From Deltaproteobacteria bacterium (GTDB lineage Bacteria; Desulfobacterota; Desulfarculia; Adiutricales; Adiutricaceae), in assembly GCA_031278795.1 (NCBI GenBank), contig JAITJT010000119.1, positions 1 through 13,881 of the forward strand: a stretch of 13,881 bases of DNA, read 5' to 3'. Both the position numbers and the translations under genes were made by a program. Below, one piece after another: positions 7,312 through 13,277 of the stretch. Each line of letters opens with the position of its first letter. The stretch's first letter is position 1. The notes beneath the pieces are model-generated. The model ran no database searches. It was not told where the DNA came from and saw only the letters and a program-made list of their open reading frames with translations.

Positions 7312-7340
7312 TTGACTTACCGAATTTTTACTGCGATATT
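7312..7340 (+). promoter_or_regulatory. Probable promoter of the transposase gene
   Basis: TTGACT (7312-7317, 5 of 6) and GATATT (7335-7340, 4 of 6) are separated by 17 bases. Transcription would begin near 7347, giving a leader of about 80 nt before the TTG start. Confidence 0.5.
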
Positions 7341-7341
7341 G

Positions 7342-7374
7342 TTACTGAGAACGACATAGTATTACTGTAAACGA
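7342..7374 (+). repeat. Direct repeat TTACTGnnAACGA
   Basis: TTACTGAGAACGA (7342-7354) and TTACTGTAAACGA (7362-7374) are spaced by exactly 20 bp, two helical turns; a further TTACTG is at 7328. They overlap the predicted transcription start, suiting autoregulation or transposase binding. Confidence 0.45.
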
Positions 7375-7380
7375 AAAATT
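7367..7380 (+). repeat. Possible left element of an imperfect inverted repeat flanking the transposase
   Basis: GTAAACGAAAAATT here resembles the complement of 9221-9238 (GTAAACACGAAAAAATTT) with small gaps. The pair brackets the transposase gene, but no target-site duplication is visible, so these are only candidate element ends. Confidence 0.25.
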
Positions 7381-7425
7381 CCTGCCTTGGGTTAAATAGC
7401 GTTGTTACTTTGATGGAGTTAAAAA

Positions 7426-9153
7426 TTGGCCTTCCTAACGATTCATAAAGTCAGAAATGACTTCTATATTTGCGGAAATAGGACGGAGAGGGAGAAGGGC
7501 GGAAACGTTCCCATGCGTGTCGCCACGTGCTTGGGGATAATCGACCCGGTCACTAAAAATCCTGTCTTCAATGAGCAGTTTGTACCGTGGATGAAGGCTA
7601 ATCATTTACCCATTGAGAAAGCTTTGAAAAAATTAATGGAAGAAAATGAAAAATATAATTTTTTACATTTATCTTCTAACCCTAAAGTAACACAAAGCGA
7701 ACCCATTGTTTCTCCAAGCGATTCGATAGGAAAAGTTGAAGATTCGACTTTATTAAATATTGATGGTGTTGTTGAAGAATTAAAAAATAGCGAATATAAG
7801 TTAATTGGGGCATCACATTTGCTGAGGAATATTTTTGATCAGATTGGTCTCACTCCCATACTGCAAAAATCTTTTCCAAAGTATTGGCGACTGCTCATGT
7901 CTGTGGCCATGTTTTTCGCGGTGAATGATGAAGAGTTAATGTATGGGAAATTTTTTGAAGATTTCTTTGATGACTTAAGCTCCCCTGAAGATTTTACACC
8001 TGAAAACATAAATTCCCTCTTTGCTTCCATGACCGAGGAGAGCATACAATCGTTTTATAAAAAATGGTTTAAGCATGTCAAAGAATCGGATTTTATAGCG
8101 TTTGGCACAAATAATTTCACGCCGTACTCTAAAATACTCGCGAATGAAGAGTTTAGGCACCCAAAACAAGAGACCGACTCATTATTGAATCATTTTAACG
8201 TTTCCTGGCTTTTTGGTGAAAAGACAGGGCTTCCCATAATTTGTTCTGATTATAATGGCCTTACCAATGATATACAACCTTTCATACGAAGTGTTACCCA
8301 ACACGACTTTTTAACGGTAGACAATGTTAAATTTGTACTCGGTCCAAGAATGTATACTCAGGTAAATATCAACTATATGCTTAAAGTAGACGCGAAATTT
8401 ATCGTCTGCATGTCAAGTGCAATAAGATTAAAAAAAGATTTAATTCGCACTAGTCACAGAATTATCGATAATAAGAATTTTTCTGTAACGTATCTGAATA
8501 ATAACTTGTATGGAGTGACTAGAGCTGTCTTTTGGGAGGATAAACCATATCTCTGGGCGCATGTTTTTATTGATCCAAATAAATGCCTGGAATATCAAAA
8601 CCAACTTCAAGAGAGCTTTTCTCAATTATTAAAAAATACGGTTAAGTATCCATCTGATCCTGTTGATGATGAATATCTTAATTATATAACCCCAGAAGAG
8701 CTTGCGAATATGGTTTGTGGCACTGTGGCGATGAAGAGGAAACAACTATTGGCAAGTGCTATAAAAAAAGTCGGGTGGTCAATATATTTAAGTAATTATA
8801 TAAAGGATACCACTCAAGCTTTACATGTCTATAGACAGCGTGATATCGCGGAAAAAGCTTGTGATATCTTGAAAAACGTAACTCGTGAAAAAAATATAAC
8901 GATTCGCACTAAAAGTCATTATTCCAGCTCATTATTTATTACCTTCCTTTCCTTGGTTTTATTATCGAGGGTTAATAAAGTTATGATCGAAGAAAAGCTA
9001 TATCTTCGCTATACTCTGGAAGAATTATTTTTAAAATTGAAGTCTGTGAAAAGAATAAAATTTAAAAATTCCATAATATATCAAGACATACCCTATGAAG
9101 TTATAGATATTTTCCAAAAATTTAATTGCCCTTGTCCTGTGGATTCCCTATAA
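7426..9153 (+). CDS. IS1634/IS4-like transposase lacking both catalytic Asp residues
   Basis: The TTG start has GGAG eight bases upstream and gives the MAFL opening common in this family. The 575-residue protein aligns by motif with IS1634-type DDE transposases: an N-terminal CLGIIDPVT block, HLLRNIFDQIGL (131-142), the FGEKTGLPI...YNGLTND block (263-282) and the IS4 signature Y469-x2-R472-x3-E476-x6-K483, fully intact. The first Asp region (usually DTT) reads FGTNNF with G227 (codon GGC), and the second (usually DRGF) reads LGPRMY with G306 (codon GGT). Both catalytic Asp are therefore missing while the frame is unbroken and of family length. Base composition is much more AT-rich than the metal-transport and kinase genes, fitting transfer. 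It should be unable to transpose; it may be decayed or repurposed as a DNA-binding protein. Confidence 0.85.
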   Translation: MAFLTIHKVRNDFYICGNRTEREKGGNVPMRVATCLGIIDPVTKNPVFNEQFVPWMKANHLPIEKALKKLMEENEKYNFLHLSSNPKVTQSEPIVSPSDSIGKVEDSTLLNIDGVVEELKNSEYKLIGASHLLRNIFDQIGLTPILQKSFPKYWRLLMSVAMFFAVNDEELMYGKFFEDFFDDLSSPEDFTPENINSLFASMTEESIQSFYKKWFKHVKESDFIAFGTNNFTPYSKILANEEFRHPKQETDSLLNHFNVSWLFGEKTGLPIICSDYNGLTNDIQPFIRSVTQHDFLTVDNVKFVLGPRMYTQVNINYMLKVDAKFIVCMSSAIRLKKDLIRTSHRIIDNKNFSVTYLNNNLYGVTRAVFWEDKPYLWAHVFIDPNKCLEYQNQLQESFSQLLKNTVKYPSDPVDDEYLNYITPEELANMVCGTVAMKRKQLLASAIKKVGWSIYLSNYIKDTTQALHVYRQRDIAEKACDILKNVTREKNITIRTKSHYSSSLFITFLSLVLLSRVNKVMIEEKLYLRYTLEELFLKLKSVKRIKFKNSIIYQDIPYEVIDIFQKFNCPCPVDSL

Positions 9154-9220
9154 ACTAAGTTCACGAAAGAGTGCCGTTCAAAGCGCTTTTAGAGAAGAGC
9201 GCCCAAACAAATAGCCCTTT

Positions 9221-9238
9221 AAATTTTTTCGTGTTTAC
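9221..9238 (-). repeat. Possible right element of the imperfect inverted repeat
   Basis: This is the inverted partner of 7367-7380. It lies 68 bp after the transposase stop. A separate hairpin, GCGCT/AGCGC, is at about 9183-9202. Confidence 0.25.
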
Positions 9239-9251
9239 GCTCTTTAGACAC

Positions 9252-9288
9252 AAAAAAAGCCCTGCCTTTGAGGCGGGCTTTTTTTTAC
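9252..9288. terminator. Strong bidirectional rho-independent terminator
   Basis: GCCC-T-GCCT and AGGC-GGGC form an 8-bp stem with one bulged T and a TTG loop. Seven A's precede it and eight T's follow, so it works on both strands. It serves the transposase gene on plus and the metal-transport operon on minus. Confidence 0.85.
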
Positions 9289-9290
9289 TA

Positions 9291-9362
9291 AAGTGTTAAC
9301 AAGGGTGTTAATTTGGGTGTTAATTTGGGTGTTAATTTGGGTGTTAACTTGGGTGTTAATTT
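9291..9362. repeat. 12-bp tandem repeat array
   Basis: Five units of GGGTGTTAATTT (9303-9314, 9315-9326, 9327-9338, 9339-9350 with one C, 9351-9362) follow a degenerate first unit, AAGTGTTAACAA (9291-9302). The array lies between the bidirectional terminator and the end of the HMA_2 gene, within that operon's 3' untranslated region. Confidence 0.9.
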
Positions 9363-9385
9363 AGAAAATGGGGTAGGGCGACTTT

Positions 9386-9964
9386 TTAGTGCCTGGAGTC
9401 GCCACCGTCATGGGTTTCTTTTTTGACTTCTTCCACGTCCAGAACGGTGATGGTGGGGCCGCCATCACCCGTGTACGCGGGCTCCTGGGGGTTCTTCCTC
9501 TTAATCCCCAGCATGCTGAAGATGTTGAATTTACCCTTCAAGCGGTGGCGGAAGCGCCAGACATGCTCAAAGAGCATCTCCACCAAGAACATTCCGGCCA
9601 TGACGTGGAATTTTTTCTGACGCAAGAATCCGGAGGCCAGAACCGAGATTATGGCTATGATGAGCCCTATGGTCTCATTTAAGGTCTTGTCCGGGTCCTT
9701 GTCGCAGGGAGGCTTTTCCAAGGTGATGGTGGGCCCATCCGCTATGGTTTTGAGGGCCTCGGGGTCGAGTTCACCTAGGACCTGGGCGCATTTGTCCAGA
9801 TCCAGCTCTTCGGGTACGTAAGTCACGAGGATGGAGCCAGTGTGGACGTTGTGTTCCACCTGGCTCACCCCGGTTAAGGATCTTAGCTTATCCAGTGGCA
9901 GGGCGGGGTTTTTGAAGCTTTTGTCCCTGAGCCTGACCCTACCCCTAGTTGAACTGACGATCAT
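9386..9964 (-). CDS. HMA_2-domain membrane protein of the metal ATPase operon
   Basis: The 192-residue protein begins with a heavy-metal-associated-like fold (about 1-75): TRGRVRLRD, then LRSLTGVSQVEHNVHTGSILVTY, the arrangement of the HMA_2 family, without the CxxC motif of classical copper domains. Two hydrophobic segments follow at about 96-114 and 119-137, then a polar tail ending THDGGDSRH. It should sit in the inner membrane. Its ATG overlaps the ATPase stop by four bases (ATGA), indicating translational coupling and probably stoichiometric production with the pump. A role as an accessory subunit or metal-handling partner of the ATPase is inferred. The Asp/His-containing tail might bind metal, but this is speculation. 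Homology to the ATPase N-terminal domain is visible. Confidence 0.82.
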   Translation of the reverse strand: MIVSSTRGRVRLRDKSFKNPALPLDKLRSLTGVSQVEHNVHTGSILVTYVPEELDLDKCAQVLGELDPEALKTIADGPTITLEKPPCDKDPDKTLNETIGLIIAIISVLASGFLRQKKFHVMAGMFLVEMLFEHVWRFRHRLKGKFNIFSMLGIKRKNPQEPAYTGDGGPTITVLDVEEVKKETHDGGDSRH

Positions 9965-12162
9965 AGATTTGTAGCCTTCTTTAAGTCTTCTGAATTTGCG
10001 GCGAGGCTTGTGTCCTTGGCCTCCGTGAGGGCCAGCTTGGGCGCGAGGCGCTCGGAGGGTTTGAGAAAGGGCTTGGAAGCCCGCCAGGCCACCAGGATGG
10101 TGGTGAAGTTGTGGAGGAAGGAGGTCAGTCCAGCTCCAGCCAGGCCCAGGAGGCCTAGGCTCAGGTAGAAGGTGTTGGCGACCACGATTATCCAGTAGTT
10201 TTCCCGGGTGCGTCTCATGGTGCGCTCGGAGAGCGTTCTGGCCACGGGTAGGGCATCCAGGCGGCCGTTTAAGAGCTGCACGTTGGCGACGTCCTTGGCC
10301 AGTTCCGAGCCGTCGGAGAGGGCCACGCCCACGGACGCCAGGGAAAGGGCGGCTGAGTCGTTGAGGCCGTCGCCCACCATCATTATCCGGTGGCCCGCCT
10401 CTTCCATCTCCTTTACGCAGTTGGCCTTGTCGTCCGGAAGGAGCTGGGCCCTGAAGTCATCAAAGCCAATACTTTGGGATATGTTCCTGGCGGTGGCGGT
10501 TAGGTCCCCGGTGAGCATGACAGTGTGTTTTATGCCCTTCTGTTTCAGTTCCGCCAGGGTTTCCTTGGCATGATAGCGCACCTGATCTGAAATAACAATG
10601 ATAGCCGTAAGGAAGTCCTCCACGGCCAAATAGATCATGCTCTGGCCCTGGTCGGCCACTCTTTGGGAGACGGCCTCGGCCTCCGGGGTCATGGGAACCT
10701 TCTCGTCGTCCACCACGAAGTGGTGGCTTCCCAAGAGCACCTTTTTACCCTGCCAGGTGGTGGATATGCCGTGGGCCACCACGTAGTTGACCTTGGTGTG
10801 CCTCTCCTCTTCGTGGTGGAGGCCCTCTTTCTTGGCCTGGTTCACAACGGCCCTTCCCACCGGGTGCGGGAAGTGCTCCTCCAGGCAGGCGGCCAGCCTC
10901 AAGGCGTCCTCCCGGCTGAAGACCTGGTGGACACCGTCTTGGAAAGTAATCACCTCGGTCACCTGGGGCTTGGCCTCGGTTAAGGTGCCAGTCTTATCGA
11001 AGACGCAGGTGTCGGTTAGGGAGAGCTCCTCTAGGTACCTGCCACCCTTGATGAGTATGCCCGACTCGTTCCCCTCCTGCATGGCCGAGAGCACGGCCAC
11101 CGGGGTGGAGAGCCTGATGGCGCAGGAGTAGTCCACCAAGAGGGCGTTACCGGCCTTGGCCAGGTTCCTGGTGATGAGGAAGGTGGAAAGGGCCAGGAGG
11201 AAGTTGAAGGGCACGATGGAGTCGGCCATGCGCTCGGCCCGGCCTTGGAGTCCGGACTTGGAGGCCTCGGACTCCTTGATGTACTCAATGATGGAGCGGA
11301 TCCTGGTGTTGCCGCCAACCTTGGTGGCCCTCACCACAATCTCTCCCTCCTCCACCGTGGTACCGGCAAACACCGCCCCACCGTTTTCCATGTGCACCGG
11401 AAGGGGCTCGCCCGTCATGGTGGCCTGGTTCACCGCGGCCACGCCATCCTCCACGATGCCGTCCACCGGAATCAAGCCTCCGGCGGAGATGACGACCCGG
11501 GAGCCAATCACCACTTGCGACTCCGGGACAAGGACCTTCTTCCCCTCCTTGTCCAAGATCCAGACCTTCTCCTCCTGGCCCTTGAGGCTGTGGAAGAGGC
11601 AGGCCAGGCTTCTCCTGCGGGTCCAGCACTCCAGATAGTCCGAGAGCGCGTAGAAGAAGAGCAGGGTTCCGGCGGATTTGAAATCCAACCTCAGATAGCA
11701 GACCATGAGGGCCGAGGCGTCCAGAACCTCCACGTCCAGGGAGTTTTTCCAGAGAAGGTGCTTAAGGCCCTTAAGGACATAGGGGACGGCGTTGTAGATG
11801 GCCCAGGCTATCCTTATGGTCCTCGGGAGGAAGACAATCTTGAGAAAGGTCGTGTAGATGGGGTTGAAGGGCATGGGAAACTCTTCCCCCATGTTCAAGG
11901 TCTTTTCCTCAAAGCAAGAGATAGGCGCGTACGGGCCCTTTTCAAAGGCCAGGATCGCATCTATGAGGTTCTTACGCCCCACCTTTCCCTTGTCGTAAAT
12001 GACTAGCAGACTTCCCGTGAGGCGGGAAAAGGAGATGAACTTTACCTCTCCGCTCTTCATCACGCTGCTGGCCAGGCGTTCAAAGTCCGCCGGCCCCAGA
12101 TCCTGGGGCCGGAATCTGAGTCTGAGCCTGCCGTTTATATCTGAGAGTACTTTGCCGTTCAT
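9961..12162 (-). CDS. P1B-type heavy-metal-transporting ATPase, CtpC-like
   Basis: This 733-residue pump has all P-type hallmarks: actuator TGE at 250-252, phosphorylation loop DKTGT with D389, the HP dipeptide of P1B nucleotide domains at 433-434, TGD at 551-553 and GDGLND at 597-602. Membrane segments lie near 100-175, 315-360 and 655-695. The intramembrane metal site, usually CPC or SPC, reads DYSCAIRLSTP (344-354), so the proline is absent and Tyr-Ser-Cys is present. The N-terminus (about 1-75, GRLRLRF) is an HMA_2-like domain without CxxC. This type accompanies small one-helix proteins and HMA_2 proteins, as here; the mycobacterial CtpC group exports Zn or Mn. Export of a divalent metal is inferred but the metal cannot be named. 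The gene begins 17 bp after the small membrane-protein gene, with a weak ribosome site (AGAG). Confidence 0.95.
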   Translation of the reverse strand: MNGKVLSDINGRLRLRFRPQDLGPADFERLASSVMKSGEVKFISFSRLTGSLLVIYDKGKVGRKNLIDAILAFEKGPYAPISCFEEKTLNMGEEFPMPFNPIYTTFLKIVFLPRTIRIAWAIYNAVPYVLKGLKHLLWKNSLDVEVLDASALMVCYLRLDFKSAGTLLFFYALSDYLECWTRRRSLACLFHSLKGQEEKVWILDKEGKKVLVPESQVVIGSRVVISAGGLIPVDGIVEDGVAAVNQATMTGEPLPVHMENGGAVFAGTTVEEGEIVVRATKVGGNTRIRSIIEYIKESEASKSGLQGRAERMADSIVPFNFLLALSTFLITRNLAKAGNALLVDYSCAIRLSTPVAVLSAMQEGNESGILIKGGRYLEELSLTDTCVFDKTGTLTEAKPQVTEVITFQDGVHQVFSREDALRLAACLEEHFPHPVGRAVVNQAKKEGLHHEEERHTKVNYVVAHGISTTWQGKKVLLGSHHFVVDDEKVPMTPEAEAVSQRVADQGQSMIYLAVEDFLTAIIVISDQVRYHAKETLAELKQKGIKHTVMLTGDLTATARNISQSIGFDDFRAQLLPDDKANCVKEMEEAGHRIMMVGDGLNDSAALSLASVGVALSDGSELAKDVANVQLLNGRLDALPVARTLSERTMRRTRENYWIIVVANTFYLSLGLLGLAGAGLTSFLHNFTTILVAWRASKPFLKPSERLAPKLALTEAKDTSLAANSEDLKKATNL

Positions 12163-12179
12163 AAGTCTTTCACGCTCTT

Positions 12180-12431
12180 TTAGGCGTTTTCGCTCCCTTC
12201 GCTTTTGACTTGGCGATCTTGGGCTTTTTGGTCGGACTCGGCGACTAGGTCGGTGATATTCTCCTTGGCCAGCTCCGCCAGGGTCTCAACCTTGCGCTTG
12301 GCTGTGATGCCATAGCTTAAGACGGTCGTGGCCGTGTCGCGCACGAAGGTCGGGCGCTTGGTGAAAAAGCTGGTGGTGATTGCTCCTGCGACTAGTCCGA
12401 TACCAAAGGTGATGATCTTCCATTTTGTCAT
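12180..12431 (-). CDS. Small one-helix membrane protein, PacL/DUF6110-like
   Basis: This 83-residue protein starts at an ATG with AAGGAG nine bases upstream. A glycine-rich membrane helix (about 6-23, IITFGIGLVAGAITTSF) is followed by a basic patch and a long charged amphipathic helix (about 28-70, with AKRKVETLAELAKENITDLV). It resembles, by layout and wording rather than calculation, the PacL (DUF1490) and DUF6110 proteins encoded beside CtpC-like P-ATPases. Mycobacterial PacL1 assembles with CtpC in membrane platforms and has an Asp/His metal-binding tail; here the tail (KSEGSENA) has no such motif. It is the first gene of the operon, 17 bp before the ATPase. A scaffold or chaperone role for the pump is inferred. 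YtxH-like proteins are an alternative family. Confidence 0.75.
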   Translation of the reverse strand: MTKWKIITFGIGLVAGAITTSFFTKRPTFVRDTATTVLSYGITAKRKVETLAELAKENITDLVAESDQKAQDRQVKSEGSENA

Positions 12432-12464
12432 TTTTTAAAGCTCCTTCTCGTGTATATGGTCATA

Positions 12465-12477
12465 TTGTTAAAAACAA
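12465..12477. promoter_or_regulatory. Short inverted repeat in the metal operon leader
   Basis: TTGTT and AACAA flank AAA, about 34-46 bases before the small-protein start codon. TTGTCA (12484-12479, minus) nearby could be a second -35, but no good -10 follows, so this is only a possible operator. Confidence 0.25.
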
Positions 12478-12498
12478 CTGACAAAAAAAACGGAATAT

Positions 12499-12532
12499 AG
12501 AGTTCAGGGCCTTCTGTCAGGCTGAAATCTCT
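12499..12532 (-). promoter_or_regulatory. Leader hairpin of the metal operon
   Basis: On the minus strand AGAG-(AU)-UUCAG-CC... pairs with ...GG-(C)-CUGAA-CUCU: about 12 base pairs with a two-base and a one-base bulge and an eight-base loop. It lies 67 bases before the start codon, without a U-run, so it is not a terminator. Confidence 0.45.
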
Positions 12533-12552
12533 GCGTTGAAAACCGTTTTAGA

Positions 12553-12580
12553 ATTTAACACTTGAAAGGCTCTATTGCAA
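12553..12580 (-). promoter_or_regulatory. Possible promoter of the metal-transport operon
   Basis: On the minus strand TTGCAA (12580-12575) and TTAAAT (12558-12553) are 16 bases apart, each matching four of six consensus bases. The start near 12546 gives a leader of about 115 nt containing the hairpin. Confidence 0.35.
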
Positions 12581-12611
12581 GCAAATTTTAAAGAAATGTA
12601 AAGTATTTTTG

Positions 12612-12640
12612 TTGACACAGAATCTGAACTGGTGTTTCAT
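12612..12640 (+). promoter_or_regulatory. Plus-strand promoter with perfect -35
   Basis: TTGACA (12612-12617) is followed after exactly 17 bases by TTTCAT (12635-12640, 4 of 6). It diverges from the metal operon and faces about 340 bp with no good ORF. Confidence 0.5.
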
Positions 12641-12646
12641 GGCTAT

Positions 12647-12880
12647 GCATGAGGGGTTAAGGTAGAAAACAGTTAGGTATAATAGGAAATAATCCCGATC
12701 GATAGCTTGTTAATTTAGAAGAAAGAGATCGTTTTTTCTAAGAAAAAAAGAGCTGTCAAAATAATATCCATTGCTTAAAATAACACTGAAATCTTAACTA
12801 AGAGGGGCCCTTTCGGAGGTCTTTTCCTTAATCTGGAGGCCAAAACTCCCCGTGGGAGTTAAAATTTTTCAATTTTTTTT
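12647..12880 (+). ncRNA. Candidate small RNA divergent from the metal operon
   Basis: The interval runs from a promoter-like sequence (12612-12640) to a hairpin with a T-rich tail (12845-12880). Its frames contain only very short ORFs (the first ATG gives eight codons). It includes an internal stem, TTAGAAGAAA with TTTTTTCTAA, around 12715-12741. It may be a small regulatory RNA; expression is unproven. Confidence 0.3.
12845..12880 (+). terminator. Intrinsic terminator
   Basis: AACTCCC and GGGAGTT flank a CGT loop, giving a seven-bp perfect stem, followed by AAAATTTTT and then a run of eight T's. The tail is interrupted by A's, so strength is moderate. Confidence 0.55.
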
Positions 12881-12983
12881 CTCCCTTGGGCTTATGTAGA
12901 TCCTAAGTGGAAAAATGCCCTTAAATTCAAAAAGTAATTTGTCAAAATATTATGCTGCAAGATCTGTTGCCAAAAATTAAAAT

Positions 12984-13277
12984 ATGGCGTATAAGGCAAG
13001 GATTTTCTGGAATATGGCCAGGGGACTCCACCGCATTGGCCTTATGAAAGATGTTAAATTAGCAAAAATACAAGGCTTTTGCAAAGTTTTTTTTGAGCTC
13101 ATAAATATTGGTGTTATTTTAGGAGGAGGGCCAAGGCCTCTCTATGGACATATTTTTCCAAATAATGATGAGTCAAAGATCCATTTTTATCGCATCTTTA
13201 AAAACATAAAAAGCTTGGGGAACCCCCTCTTTTTATTTTTATTAGCCGCGTATTTATTGGCGCGCCTCAGTATTTAA
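12984..13277 (+). CDS. Doubtful hypothetical protein, 97 residues
   Basis: An ATG-initiated frame of 97 codons is open, but there is no Shine-Dalgarno sequence before it and I recognise no family. The middle contains GVILGGGPRPLYG; the C-terminus (about 78-97) is hydrophobic and could be a membrane helix. Its composition is as AT-rich as the surrounding non-coding DNA, and it lies after a terminator-like hairpin. It may be a chance ORF, a decayed gene or a genuine orphan membrane protein. Confidence 0.2.
   Translation: MAYKARIFWNMARGLHRIGLMKDVKLAKIQGFCKVFFELINIGVILGGGPRPLYGHIFPNNDESKIHFYRIFKNIKSLGNPLFLFLLAAYLLARLSI

Larger units (their letters stand above)
7053..7425. other. AT-rich spacer between DUF805 and transposase genes
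   Basis: No gene is visible. It contains three 11-bp tandem repeats (7115-7147), a loose CCCTT/AAGGG stem around 7194-7228, a TATAAT at 7253-7258 with a poor -35, a better promoter at 7312-7340 and TTACTG direct repeats just before the transposase gene. Confidence 0.5.
12432..12983. other. Regulatory spacer upstream of the metal operon
   Basis: No protein gene is visible. The left part holds the leader of the minus-strand metal operon: an inverted repeat TTGTT-AAA-AACAA (12465-12477), a hairpin (12499-12532) and a promoter (12553-12580). The right part holds a divergent plus-strand promoter and, about 230 bp on, a terminator-like hairpin. Confidence 0.5.

Noticed and set aside
7367..9238. 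Complete insertion sequence with terminal inverted repeats
   Set aside because: Only an imperfect GTAAAC..GAAAAA inverted pair was found and no target-site duplication, so element ends are not assigned with confidence.
9303..9362. CRISPR array
   Set aside because: The 12-bp units are directly contiguous with no spacers, so it is a simple tandem repeat.
11245..12006. Long plus-strand frame antisense to the P-type ATPase
   Set aside because: It is a shadow of a GC-rich gene with all ATPase motifs on the minus strand; its product is low-complexity (His/Gly/Val-rich) with no family features or ribosome site.
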